Shown here one piece after another: positions 25,260 to 33,674 of a stretch of DNA of 64,000 bases. The notes under the pieces were generated by a model that was not told where the DNA came from, did not search any database, and was given only the letters and a program-made list of their open reading frames with translations. How positions within the stretch are numbered: the first letter of the stretch is position 1; each line of letters begins with the position of its first letter. Source of the stretch: Allopontixanthobacter sp041741895 (GTDB taxonomy: Bacteria; Pseudomonadota; Alphaproteobacteria; Sphingomonadales; Sphingomonadaceae). The stretch spans positions 10,935-74,934 of the forward strand of contig JBGSJO010000118.1 of assembly GCA_041741895.1 (NCBI GenBank), read 5' to 3'. Made by a program: the position numbers and the translations under genes.

Positions 25260-25279
25260 GCTTGGTTGATAATTCGGGA

Positions 25280-27760
25280 TCAGAAATTGGTGCCGAATTT
25301 AATCCCTATCGTTCGCGGCCTGACTGCATAATCGTAGAATACAGGGCCCGTATTGCTTACGCCATCAGGATCGCCGCAAGTTGTCTCGAGACACTGGACC
25401 GACGTGTTGAAAATGCCATTGCTGTCGAACAGATTGGTGGCGAAAAGTTCGATCCGATAGGCTTCGGCCTTGATCCCTATGCTGACATCAGCGGTGGTAA
25501 ACGCCGGGAAATTACCCTTGATGCCATTTTCAAAATCACGAACGTCGCTGCGCCGCTGGCCGGTGTGACTAACCGCCATCTGGACATGGCCATCCCAATT
25601 CCCGATCGGGAATTCATAACGGGCAAGCGCATTTCCCTTGAACTTGGCAGTGATAGGCAATCGTGATCCGGCCTGCGCCAACAGCGAATTTTCTTCGGGC
25701 AGCAGATCATTGTCCGTCTGGCTGTCAGGCGCGGTCAGGGTGCAGTCAAACGGATCGGCTGCAACTGCGAACGCACAAAAATCGCGCGTGATCTTTGCAT
25801 CGTTGTAACTGCCGGAAAGACTCAGTGTGAAACCGCCCTGGCGGTACCCCAACTCTGCTTCGATACCGCGAATTCGCGCGATCCCGGCGTTGCGAATTTC
25901 GGTGAGGCCATTTTCCCCGAGGAAGGACAGCTGGATATTGTTCCAGTCCTCCTGATAGACCGCTCCGTTGAACCGGAACGGACCGAACTGGGATTTCCAG
26001 CCAATTTCGTAATTGTCGAGCGTGTCCGATCCATAGGGCGGCAAAGTGCCGCGACGGTTGATACCGCCCGGCCGAAAACCTTGTGACCACGTGGCATAGA
26101 CCAAAACGTCCGGAGTGAATTTGTAGGTCGCGTTGAGTTTGTAGATCGCGCCGTTATCAGAAGTAACCTTGTCGAGATTGGTGCACGGCGTACCATCGAC
26201 GATGGCGGGGCGAACTGGCCCATCCAGAATGCCGCAACCGGCAACCCCGGTTCCGTCGCGCACGATCACGCCCGGCGTTCCCAGCGGATCGTCACGGTCA
26301 CCCGAGAAATTTTCTGCAAACCCGAAAAAGCCGACGAGCGAATTCTTGTATCTGTAGATCCGCGCACCACCCGTCAGCGAAAGTTTTTCGGTCAGATCAT
26401 AGGTCAATTCGCCAAACGCGGCATAGTCCCGATCGATGCGTTTCTGCTTGGTCAACCAAACGTTGCTGTCCGTCCCGGGAACGGTATTGATGTCGGCTAG
26501 ATTGTCGACAATGTAGTTCTGTTCGATCAAGTGGGACTGGCGCTGCGCAAACAGGCCGGCAATGACGCGAAACCGATTTTCCTGCGGCGAACTGATCCGT
26601 ATCTCGCCAAAATTGCGCCGATAGGTATCCTGCGCTTGAATGTACTGGTTGGGATTGATGAGGTCGTAATTATTGTCGTAAAAATATGCCCCGTACCCAA
26701 ACAATGCGTCATAGAAATAGGCATAATCCGAATAGTCGAATTCGAGTTCGTTTTTACGGCGCAGGTGACCGCCAGTGGCGACCAGATCCCAATTGCCGAT
26801 TTTGCCTTCAATCGTTAGCGCCGCCTGCATCCAGCGATCGTCGCGCCTTTCCGGATTATACTGGACGGTCTGCAATTTGTCGCTGACTGCGGCACTGCGT
26901 TCCTGCACCCCGTTACCGTTTGCCTTCTGCACTTGTCCCATGATGGTCGGCCGGATTGTCCAGCTATCGCTTAGTTCAATGCCGAGCGCAATCCGGGCTC
27001 CGTAGGTGTCAACGTCGTTATAATCCTCTTCAACTAGGTCGGCATTATCATCGGTAATGCCCGAAGTCGGAAATGTCCGGCTGCCGAAGATGTTATCGAT
27101 ATAGCCGGCATCATGGCGATACCACCCGACAACGCGCAGCGCGGCATTTGGAGACAAGGCCACATTGGCAAATCCTTCGCCAGTGTAGCCAACCCCGCCG
27201 TGCGCGACTGAATTCAGTTCAACATCTGCCGCGCCATACGTTTCGGTCGGGTCTGGCGGATTGCTGACCATCTTGATGGTCCCGGCCATTGAACTTGCAC
27301 CATAAAGCGTGCCCTGCGGCCCGGCCAGCGCTTCGACCCTGGCAAGATCATAGGAATGAATATCCAGCGCGCCTTGAATCGTGGTGATGGGCATTTCGTC
27401 AAGATAAGTACCGACAGTGGGTAGCGACGCTGAATGGTTGGCATTCTCCCCCGAGGCAACACCGCGGAAATAGATCTGGGTGATGCCTTCCTGATTTCTC
27501 TGGATCGTCACTGACGGGAGGAATTTCACCACATCTTGCAGTTCACTCACCTGCAGTTGATCGAGTTTTTCGGTGCCTATCGCCGTGATCGCAACGGGCA
27601 CATCCTGCAAATCCTGCGCACGCTTTTGCGCGGTTACGATGATGATGTCCCGGTCAGCGGCACCATCTGCCTGCTCCTGCGCCATCACCGGTCCGGCGGA
27701 ACTCAGTGCCGTGCCGGTGAGCAGTACCGTCGCGATTTTCGATATTTTCAACTGGCTCAC
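25280..27760 (-). CDS. TonB-dependent outer-membrane receptor
   Basis: Predicted 826-residue outer-membrane transporter. It has a signal peptide (to about ...AGPVMAQ), a TonB-box-like DIIIVTAQKR, and a plug domain with DVPVAITAIG, LPSVTIQRNQEG and EALAGPQGTLYGASSMAGTI. A long beta-barrel ends in the required terminal Phe (IGIKFGTNF). The start is GTG 27760, since GGGGGGA lies six bases upstream; a TTG at 27775 is less likely. The substrate cannot be read. Its neighbours suggest either the oxygenase substrate or the cargo handled with the sulfotransferase next door. Confidence 0.92.
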   Translation of the reverse strand: MSQLKISKIATVLLTGTALSSAGPVMAQEQADGAADRDIIIVTAQKRAQDLQDVPVAITAIGTEKLDQLQVSELQDVVKFLPSVTIQRNQEGITQIYFRGVASGENANHSASLPTVGTYLDEMPITTIQGALDIHSYDLARVEALAGPQGTLYGASSMAGTIKMVSNPPDPTETYGAADVELNSVAHGGVGYTGEGFANVALSPNAALRVVGWYRHDAGYIDNIFGSRTFPTSGITDDNADLVEEDYNDVDTYGARIALGIELSDSWTIRPTIMGQVQKANGNGVQERSAAVSDKLQTVQYNPERRDDRWMQAALTIEGKIGNWDLVATGGHLRRKNELEFDYSDYAYFYDALFGYGAYFYDNNYDLINPNQYIQAQDTYRRNFGEIRISSPQENRFRVIAGLFAQRQSHLIEQNYIVDNLADINTVPGTDSNVWLTKQKRIDRDYAAFGELTYDLTEKLSLTGGARIYRYKNSLVGFFGFAENFSGDRDDPLGTPGVIVRDGTGVAGCGILDGPVRPAIVDGTPCTNLDKVTSDNGAIYKLNATYKFTPDVLVYATWSQGFRPGGINRRGTLPPYGSDTLDNYEIGWKSQFGPFRFNGAVYQEDWNNIQLSFLGENGLTEIRNAGIARIRGIEAELGYRQGGFTLSLSGSYNDAKITRDFCAFAVAADPFDCTLTAPDSQTDNDLLPEENSLLAQAGSRLPITAKFKGNALARYEFPIGNWDGHVQMAVSHTGQRRSDVRDFENGIKGNFPAFTTADVSIGIKAEAYRIELFATNLFDSNGIFNTSVQCLETTCGDPDGVSNTGPVFYDYAVRPRTIGIKFGTNF

Positions 27761-27887
27761 GAATATTCCCCCCAAAGAAAGTCCTTAGGGCACAAATCGC
27801 CATAAATTTCCTGTATTGCCAAGACCTAAGAGGTTTCCCGGATCAGCAAGTTTGGCGGGAGGCCAATTTATTGCAGAATTGTCACAC

Positions 27888-29666
27888 TTAATGACGATTT
27901 GCATAAGTTTCCGGCAGATCGCCGAGCGCTGCGACAAGCGGCCCCAGCCACGGCTCATAAGGTCGCCAGGCACCCACCCCATCCCTGTTGAGCGGCCGCC
28001 GCACCTGTTCTGACGATGCCGTTCGCACGGCGCGCTGGTTGCTGTGGAAGTCCAAGCAGGCTTCTTCGAAATCGAGCCCCAGATAGGCCAGCAGCGCGCG
28101 CACTTCGCCTTCAGGATCATCGAGCAATTGTTCGTGAATAACCCGGTGGATCCGGCCGGGCAGAACGCGGTCATAATGGTCCATAGCGCGAATGTAATCG
28201 GCGTAATAGCAGCCAATATGATCAAGCGAGTAGGAAAATCCCTGCCCCTTGGCGAAATGCTGCCGATAATTGGAAAAACAGCAGTCCAACGGATGTCGCC
28301 GCGCGTCAATGATCTTCGCGTTGGGAAGGATCAAATGAATGAAACCGGCGTAACTCCAATTATTGGGCAATTTGTCGATGTAGAACGGTTTGCCGGTCTT
28401 GCGCTGAACGCGCGTACGCTCGAGAAATTCCGCGCCAAGCTCCGCCAGGCGCGCAAGCTCCATCTCGCGAACAGCATCGGGCCAGTCGTGCAGTTCGCCG
28501 CCGGATTTTCTGGCTTCGCGCATTGCCATCGCCGGAATATCGGGCAATTCCATTGTCCCTTCCACTTGCGTGTGGCTGGACAGTATCTGTTCGAGCAAGG
28601 TGGAACCCGCGCGGGGCAGGCCAAGGATGAATACCGGGTCTGGGGAGGGATCGCCCGCCCCGTCATTTTTGGCCAGATATTCCGGTGTCAGCACCGCCGC
28701 CATACGATCAACCTGATGCGATACCACCGCAGGATCATACCCCAGTTCTGCACAGCGCAGCGTGTTGCCGGCGGAATAATGATGGAAGCTCTTGGCTGGA
28801 TCGCCCCGTTCACCCCATGCCTTGCCGAGCGCAAAATGCAGGTGGAGCGCATTTTCATGCGCAGGTTTGCCTGCGATTTCCGCTTCCATGGCGGCAACAT
28901 CGGCATCGGTGAACTTTACAGTCTTGAGGTTTGCCAGGCTCCACCACACTTCGCCAAGTTCGGGATCGTTGGCCAGTGCTTTTCGGTAGGCGGCAATGCT
29001 TTCTTCCTGCCGCCCGACGGTTTTGAGCAAGTGACCATAACTCATCCACAGCTTTGCATGCTCCGGAAAAGTTTCGACCAATTCCCCATACAATTTGATC
29101 GCTTCCTCATATTCACCAATCCGGCCGAGTGTGGCTGCCATCAGGTTGCGGTTACCCGGATTGCCCGGATCGCGCGCCAGCACCTCGTCGAGCACCTTGG
29201 ATGCCTCCGCATAGCGGGTCTGTTTGTAGAGTACCGTCGCCAGATTTCCCCGCGCAGCGTTGAAGCCCGGCGCAAGCTCAAGGGCGCGTGTCAAAAGCGC
29301 CTCGGCATCCTGCAACCGGCCAAGCCGCGCGGCAAGCTCGGCCATCATGCGAATGGCCGCGACGTCGGTTGGTTTCTGTGACAGCCGCTCGCGCAGTTTC
29401 CCTTCCGCATCGGGCAGGTTATTCTCCAGCAAAGCCTGTGCAATCGCAATCAGTGCCGGATCGCCCGTGGCGGACCTGATGGCAGCAAGCTCTGCTTCCT
29501 CCGCTTCCCGGTCGCGCCCGAGCGAACGCAAGGCTTTTCCCAGAAGGCGATATGCGCCGGCATCGGCATTATTTCTTGATAGGGCCGCCTCCAGCAGCGG
29601 CACCGCCCGCGCTGGATCCTGGGCTGCCAACTGCCCCAAAGACACGCTGTCCGGATCCATTTTCAT
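27888..29666 (-). CDS. TPR-repeat sulfotransferase
   Basis: 592-residue fusion of an N-terminal helical TPR region (about residues 10-280, repeats such as NLATVLYKQTRYAEASKVLD) and a C-terminal PAPS-dependent sulfotransferase. The 5' phosphosulfate loop is GLPRAGSTLLEQIL and the 3' phosphate-binding segment is DARRHPLDCCFSN. A GGGG-rich site precedes the ATG; a second ATG two codons on is possible. From general knowledge, sphingomonad genomes often place this family beside TonB receptors; the acceptor is unknown. The 127-bp gap to the receptor leaves room for a separate promoter for the receptor gene. Confidence 0.88.
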   Translation of the reverse strand: MKMDPDSVSLGQLAAQDPARAVPLLEAALSRNNADAGAYRLLGKALRSLGRDREAEEAELAAIRSATGDPALIAIAQALLENNLPDAEGKLRERLSQKPTDVAAIRMMAELAARLGRLQDAEALLTRALELAPGFNAARGNLATVLYKQTRYAEASKVLDEVLARDPGNPGNRNLMAATLGRIGEYEEAIKLYGELVETFPEHAKLWMSYGHLLKTVGRQEESIAAYRKALANDPELGEVWWSLANLKTVKFTDADVAAMEAEIAGKPAHENALHLHFALGKAWGERGDPAKSFHHYSAGNTLRCAELGYDPAVVSHQVDRMAAVLTPEYLAKNDGAGDPSPDPVFILGLPRAGSTLLEQILSSHTQVEGTMELPDIPAMAMREARKSGGELHDWPDAVREMELARLAELGAEFLERTRVQRKTGKPFYIDKLPNNWSYAGFIHLILPNAKIIDARRHPLDCCFSNYRQHFAKGQGFSYSLDHIGCYYADYIRAMDHYDRVLPGRIHRVIHEQLLDDPEGEVRALLAYLGLDFEEACLDFHSNQRAVRTASSEQVRRPLNRDGVGAWRPYEPWLGPLVAALGDLPETYANRH

Positions 29667-29801
29667 GGTAAAGCCCCATCATGTTTAACGTATCGAGTGA
29701 TTGGCGAGACATCGCCGTTGGGTATTATAGGTGTTCGCAAGGCGCCTCATAGGGTGTTTTTACCCGGATGACACCGCGGGTCTGGCCGCCCGCTCAGCAG
29801 C

Positions 29802-29826
29802 TTGATAAAATATCTGCATTTATCAA
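29802..29826. promoter_or_regulatory. Inverted repeat TTGATAAA-N9-TTTATCAA
   Basis: A perfect 8-bp inverted repeat spaced by nine bases lies in the 336-bp gap upstream of the TPR-sulfotransferase gene, about 135 bp from its start and just outside the tRNA-derived repeat. It could be an operator for the sulfotransferase gene. The rest of the gap holds the partial tRNA copy (29835-29879) and no credible gene. Confidence 0.35.
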
Positions 29827-29834
29827 CGAATATG

Positions 29835-29879
29835 ATGGTAGCGGAGGAGGGACTCGAACCCCCGACACGCGGATTATGA
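29835..29879. repeat. 45-bp partial copy of tRNA-Met 3' half (attachment-site-like)
   Basis: Identical to 32002-32046, which is the 3' half (anticodon loop to CCA) of the intact tRNA-Met gene, in the same orientation. The copy stops within the anticodon loop sequence and continues into unrelated DNA, so it is not a functional tRNA. Such duplications mark the far junction of elements that integrate at the 3' end of tRNA genes. The bounded segment runs about 2.1 kb to the intact tRNA. Confidence 0.9.
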
Positions 29880-30002
29880 GCATGTGAAAACCGTTACTAT
29901 GCTACGCCGAAGTCTTCTTCGAATGACAAATCTTTCAAGGTTTATGCACCAACAAATCAGAATGCTCGTCTTCTGGCTGATGCAAGCTCCGTCGAAACGG
30001 CC

Positions 30003-31208
30003 CTAGCCAGTCATTTGCATATTGCAGCCCACAGAATCTTGACGCTCCTGACCAAGGTAGTCGGCGAACAACAAACTCTTTATGCGGCGATCCCTGCCGT
30101 AGATGTCGTCGAGAATGGCGATCCCGCCCTGACCGTCGTCCACTGCGGTGAAATAGGTGACATATAGCGGCAAGGGGCTCGCAAGATTGACCTGCGTCGT
30201 TTCCCCGCCGGCAACGATAAGGTCGACTTCCTCTCTTGACCTGACTCCTTCTAGCAATTTCGAAGCGTAACCGATGGCATCTGCCGTGCGGATGCAACCG
30301 TGGCTCAAGGCGCGGGCCTCCTTTTCGAACAGGGTCTTGTTGGGCGTGTCATGCATGAACACCGAATAGGGGTTCGGCATGACCAGTTTCATCTGGCCAA
30401 GTGCATTGTTCGTACCTGGCCGCTGGCGATAATGCCCACCACTCCAGACGTAGCCGCGCTGCCTTGCCAGCGCCGGATTGCGCCTGACCAAGGCGCCTAC
30501 ACTCTCCCTGACAATGCTCGCCGGGATTTCCCACCAGGGGTTGTAAATTACGCCTGTGATAGTCGCACCGAATACCGGTGTGGGCGTCGAAGTCTTCCCG
30601 ACAATGACCCGCCAAGTCCCGGCTTGCACGCCGCCTCGCCATAGGTAGGCCTCAAAGCGGGCGGTGTTGACGAGAACGTAGTCCTGCCCAAGCGATCGCG
30701 GGAGCCAGCGCCAACGCTCCATATTGCGTGCGATGCCTGTCCGGCGTTGCTCGTCCCTTTCCGTGGCATAAGCCGCCCGCAAGGCGGAGTATTCTGGATG
30801 CACGGGGCGCTGCATGGTGAAGAACGTGTCGAGCGATCCGCTGGACAAAGCGTTGTCGAGCATGGGGCCAAGTGCATCTTCGTCATCGGTGTCGTGTATG
30901 TTCCAGCCACGCCGTTGGGTCTCGCCAGTCCTACCTTTGAGGTGCATCGTCGCCAATCGGAGAGCGACCTGACGCGCTTGTTCCGAAACTTCATCGGTAT
31001 CTCCGCGCGCCAAAGCCCAATCGAGATCGCGCGTTTCAACCACCGGCAGAGCATCCTGCGGCGCGGCGTCAACCCACTGCTTTAGTTTCGACACATCAGC
31101 AGACGACCAGGCCCGCGGCGGGTCTTGGGCCACCGCCGCCGTCGCCGCCGCAGAACATGCGACCGCTATGGCTGCGAATGACAATGCCACTTTCGAGAAA
31201 CTTCGCAT
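30003..31208 (-). CDS. L,D-transpeptidase, YcbB/LdtD type
   Basis: Predicted periplasmic enzyme making 3-3 peptidoglycan crosslinks or related links. The 401-residue protein has a signal peptide (MRSFSKVALSFAAIAVA to AVAQ), a helical scaffold region, the YcbB-family phrase RNMERWRWLPRSLG, and the YkuD catalytic segment FMHDTPNKTLFEKEARALSH followed by GCIR (catalytic Cys). The start ATG at 31208 follows AGGGGTGG. Divergent from a second transpeptidase gene, both inside the tRNA-bounded segment. The very short region after the catalytic domain is typical; no carbohydrate-binding domain is seen. Confidence 0.9.
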   Translation of the reverse strand: MRSFSKVALSFAAIAVACSAAATAAVAQDPPRAWSSADVSKLKQWVDAAPQDALPVVETRDLDWALARGDTDEVSEQARQVALRLATMHLKGRTGETQRRGWNIHDTDDEDALGPMLDNALSSGSLDTFFTMQRPVHPEYSALRAAYATERDEQRRTGIARNMERWRWLPRSLGQDYVLVNTARFEAYLWRGGVQAGTWRVIVGKTSTPTPVFGATITGVIYNPWWEIPASIVRESVGALVRRNPALARQRGYVWSGGHYRQRPGTNNALGQMKLVMPNPYSVFMHDTPNKTLFEKEARALSHGCIRTADAIGYASKLLEGVRSREEVDLIVAGGETTQVNLASPLPLYVTYFTAVDDGQGGIAILDDIYGRDRRIKSLLFADYLGQERQDSVGCNMQMTG

Positions 31209-31277
31209 CGCCACCCCTGAACTTGCATAAAACAACCGAGAACCCACATATCATATTAGTTGCCTAGGGATAGCATC

Positions 31278-31913
31278 GTGACAATCAACAGACGCCAATT
31301 CATTGGATGTGGAATATGTGTAGGCGTTGGCCTCGCCGTTCCAAGCGCTGCCATCGCTCCCGCACCGACCATCCCAGCCCTCCAACCGCATCCCGCTGCT
31401 GCTGCGGTGCTACCTCTTCCTGTGTCGCAGGCTCTCGAAGCACTCGCCAGGCACGGGACCAGAATAATCCATAGCGACAGGATAGCGGTTGCGGATTACG
31501 CTTTGCATTCGGCCGAAGCCCGCTTCCATCTCGTGAATATCGAACAGGGCCGAATCGAGGCTTCATATCTAGTTTCGCATGGCAAAGGCTCGGATCCGGC
31601 CAATACCGGTTATGTTGAGCAATTCTCAAATCGTTCCGGGTCGAACGCCTCCTCTTCCGGGAGCTTCCTCACCGAAGATACCTATTACGGCAAGCACGGT
31701 CGGTCACGCCGCCTGAAGGGCCTTGATCCGCAGAACAACCGTGCATGGGAGCGCGCGATCGTGATACATGGAGCCGATTATGTCGATCGCTCCATGGCAG
31801 AGTTGCAGGGACGTGTCGGCCGAAGCCTGGGTTGTTTCGCATTCGAGCAAAGCAAGATCGACGAGATTCTGGATAGATTGGGGCCAGGCCGACTGCTGTT
31901 CTCTACCAAGTGA
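31278..31913 (+). CDS. Murein L,D-transpeptidase catalytic domain protein (YkuD_2 type), Tat signal
   Basis: 211-residue exported protein. The N-terminus carries a twin-arginine pattern (TINRRQFIGCGICVGVG), suggesting Tat export. The C-terminal half has the YkuD_2-like catalytic phrases: ASYLVSHGKGSDP, IVIHGADY and the Cys-containing GRVGRSLGCFAF. The start is GTG 31278 after AGGGA; a TTG at 31260 is less likely. Divergent (70 bp) from the YcbB-type gene, so they probably share a regulatory region. Whether it crosslinks peptidoglycan or acts as a carboxypeptidase-like enzyme is open. Confidence 0.82.
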   Translation: MTINRRQFIGCGICVGVGLAVPSAAIAPAPTIPALQPHPAAAAVLPLPVSQALEALARHGTRIIHSDRIAVADYALHSAEARFHLVNIEQGRIEASYLVSHGKGSDPANTGYVEQFSNRSGSNASSSGSFLTEDTYYGKHGRSRRLKGLDPQNNRAWERAIVIHGADYVDRSMAELQGRVGRSLGCFAFEQSKIDEILDRLGPGRLLFSTK

Positions 31914-31915
31914 AC

Positions 31916-31948
31916 GGATGCGCCAATAGGTCGGCGCATCCGAGTTTA
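31916..31948 (+). terminator. Hairpin after the YkuD_2-type gene
   Basis: Stem GGATGCGCC (31916-31924) pairs perfectly with GGCGCATCC (31933-31941) across eight bases, starting just after the stop codon. Only a weak T-run (GAGTTTAAAAA) follows, so termination efficiency is uncertain. Confidence 0.6.
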
Positions 31949-32002
31949 AAAACCAGTCGAAGCAATGCCGTTGAATGGCCGGCTACCAAAGAAGGATTGT
32001 AA

Positions 32003-32079
32003 TGGTAGCGGAGGAGGGACTCGAACCCCCGACACGCGGATTATGATTCCGCTGCTCTAACCAGCTGAGCTACTCCGCC
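32003..32079 (-). tRNA. tRNA-Met (CAT), elongator type
   Basis: A 77-nt cloverleaf on the minus strand starting GGCGGAGTAGCTCAGC and ending GCTACCA, with CCA encoded. The anticodon stem GCGGA/TCCGC encloses ATCATAA, giving anticodon CAT. The T-loop is GTTCGAG. It lacks initiator features, so elongator Met is favoured; a CAT tRNA-Ile2 cannot be fully excluded. Its 3' half is duplicated at 29835-29879. Confidence 0.93.
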
Positions 32080-32131
32080 CCAAGGGCAACCGGGTGCTTC
32101 GAATGGATCAAAACAGCCGGGCAAGGCGGCG

Positions 32132-32160
32132 CGTTTAGGGCGCGAGGTTGCGCTGGTCAA
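32132..32160 (-). promoter_or_regulatory. Candidate tRNA-Met promoter
   Basis: On the minus strand TTGACC (32155-32160) is followed after 17 bases by TAAACG (32132-32137), about 52 bases ahead of the tRNA 5' end. The -35 overlaps the end of the LigT-like gene. The tRNA-His gene has a similar TTGACC box. Confidence 0.45.
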
Positions 32161-32705
32161 CCGCGAAACGCACGGGCTTTGCCGCGAAACGGAAAATTGC
32201 GAACATGTTCCCACGGCCCGCCCCGGTAGATGTGCAGCCCCAGCCCGGAAAAACGGAATGATCGCGGCATGATCTGCGGTTCCAGCGCCGCCTGCAGCGC
32301 CTTGGCTTCTTTCGGCGTCACCTTGTTCTGGACCGTCACATGCAACCGGGGCCGGTGACTATCCTGCGCTGTCAGCAGCCCATGGAAACGATCTGCCAGG
32401 CGGTCACGCAAATCCAGCATGGCCGGACTGGACAGCTTCAATGCACTGCCGCCGCCCAAGGACATCAACCCGACAAGCTCCGCATCGACCGGCGCGTATT
32501 CTGCGGTTTCCCGGGCAAGGCCTGCGCGGATTTCATCGGCGCAGAAATGGGGGAGTGCATGGAACAGCGTAACATGCGCTTCAAGAAAATTGCGCTCGGG
32601 CGGGAAATGCGCGGTGCGCAAGCTGGTCGCCCACCTTGCCAGATCGGGCGGCAGGTTCGCGGTTACGATATAGGGTGCGGTGCCGGGGGCGGGATATTCG
32701 CTCAC
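32157..32705 (-). CDS. 2'-5' RNA ligase family (2H phosphoesterase) protein
   Basis: 182-residue protein of the LigT/2H phosphoesterase superfamily. Its two catalytic HxT motifs are present: AHVTLFHAL near residue 50 and LHVTVQNKV near residue 130. Members act on 2',3'-cyclic or 2'-5' phosphodiester bonds in RNA or nucleotides; the natural substrate here is unknown. The GTG start at 32705 overlaps the mltG stop by three bases, so it is coexpressed with the fabF-mltG run. Confidence 0.85.
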   Translation of the reverse strand: MSEYPAPGTAPYIVTANLPPDLARWATSLRTAHFPPERNFLEAHVTLFHALPHFCADEIRAGLARETAEYAPVDAELVGLMSLGGGSALKLSSPAMLDLRDRLADRFHGLLTAQDSHRPRLHVTVQNKVTPKEAKALQAALEPQIMPRSFRFSGLGLHIYRGGPWEHVRNFPFRGKARAFRG

Positions 32706-33673
32706 ATTTCCCCGCGCTGGCGGCGCAGCGCATACCATTTTTCGACATTCGCGTTATGTTCTTCGAGCGTATCGCCAAACACATGGCCGCCCGTCCCATC
32801 CGCGACCATGAACAGCGCGCTGGTCTTTGCCGGGTTGAGCACTGCAGCAATCGATTCGCGCCCCGGATTGGTGATCGGACCATCTGGAAGGCCGACCATT
32901 GTGTAGGTATTATAGCCGTTTACTGCGGAAATTTCCGACTGGAGGATGCGTCGCCCGAGCGGCTTTCCCTTGGTGATGGGATAGATGATCGTGGGGTCCG
33001 CCTGCAGCATCATCCCCGCCTTGACCCGGTTGGAATACAGCCCGGCGACCATCCGGCGTTCCGACGGCTTGCCGGTTTCCTTCTCCACGATCGACGCCAG
33101 GATTACCGCTCCCTTTGGCGTCTTGACCGCGATGCCCGGCGCGCGCTTGTCCCACAGTTCGGCGAGCGTTTTGCCCATCGCCGCCTGCATCCGCTGTATC
33201 ACCGCCGCGCGGCTCTCCCCCCGTTCGAAATCATAGGTGTCGGGCAACAGGGAGCCTTCTGCCGGTACCGGAGCATCGCCGGTCAGCAGCGGCTGCGCCA
33301 TCAGCCGTTCATAGACCATGATGGAGGGCATGCCTTCGGGGATAGTGATGAACCGGCGAATCACGTCGCCGCTCTGGAAAGCCTCGAGAATGTTCGCCGG
33401 GCTGGCACCGGCGGGCAGCAGGAATTCGCCCGCCTGGATCGGCGCGCCGCTGCCGAGGATCTTCGCCCGTAGCAGGAAGCCGTCGGCCGAGGCGATTACC
33501 CCTTGTTCTTCGAGCTTCTGGGCCACGCTGGTCAGCGACGAACCGGCGGGCACGACAAAGGGCCTGTCTTCCTCGATATTGGCGGCGCCGTACCAGTTGA
33601 ACGCGAATATCCCGGCGGCGATCATCGCCACCATGCCCAGTGCGGCCAGGACCAGACAGCCGCGCCGAACCAT
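32702..33673 (-). CDS. mltG: Endolytic murein transglycosylase MltG
   Basis: Inner-membrane anchored lytic transglycosylase (YceG) that cleaves nascent glycan strands and sets strand length. The 323-residue protein has a single N-terminal TM segment (about residues 5-27), a LysM-like region FVVPAGSSLTSVAQKLEEQG, and the catalytic domain with SIVEKETG (catalytic Glu), MMLQADPTIIY, and the signature YNTYTMVGLPDGPITNPG. One base separates it from the fabF stop. fabF-mltG adjacency is common in proteobacteria. Confidence 0.94.
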   Translation of the reverse strand: MVRRGCLVLAALGMVAMIAAGIFAFNWYGAANIEEDRPFVVPAGSSLTSVAQKLEEQGVIASADGFLLRAKILGSGAPIQAGEFLLPAGASPANILEAFQSGDVIRRFITIPEGMPSIMVYERLMAQPLLTGDAPVPAEGSLLPDTYDFERGESRAAVIQRMQAAMGKTLAELWDKRAPGIAVKTPKGAVILASIVEKETGKPSERRMVAGLYSNRVKAGMMLQADPTIIYPITKGKPLGRRILQSEISAVNGYNTYTMVGLPDGPITNPGRESIAAVLNPAKTSALFMVADGTGGHVFGDTLEEHNANVEKWYALRRQRGEM

Positions 33674-33674
33674 A

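Larger units (their letters stand above)
29835..32046. mobile_element. Small tRNA-Met-associated island with two L,D-transpeptidase genes
   Basis: Segment bounded by the 45-bp direct repeat. It holds only a divergent pair of L,D-transpeptidase genes and the hairpin after the second. No integrase, excisionase or transposase is visible, so it is either a decayed remnant of a larger island or a unit mobilised by an integrase elsewhere. Mobility is inferred from the repeat alone. Confidence 0.6.

Noticed and set aside
29835..29879. Second tRNA-Met gene
   Set aside because: Only the 3' half is present and the sequence leaves the tRNA inside the anticodon loop, so no cloverleaf forms.
31278..31913. 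Island integrase
   Set aside because: The gene has a Tat signal and YkuD_2-type motifs, not the Arg-His-Arg-Tyr pattern of a tyrosine recombinase.
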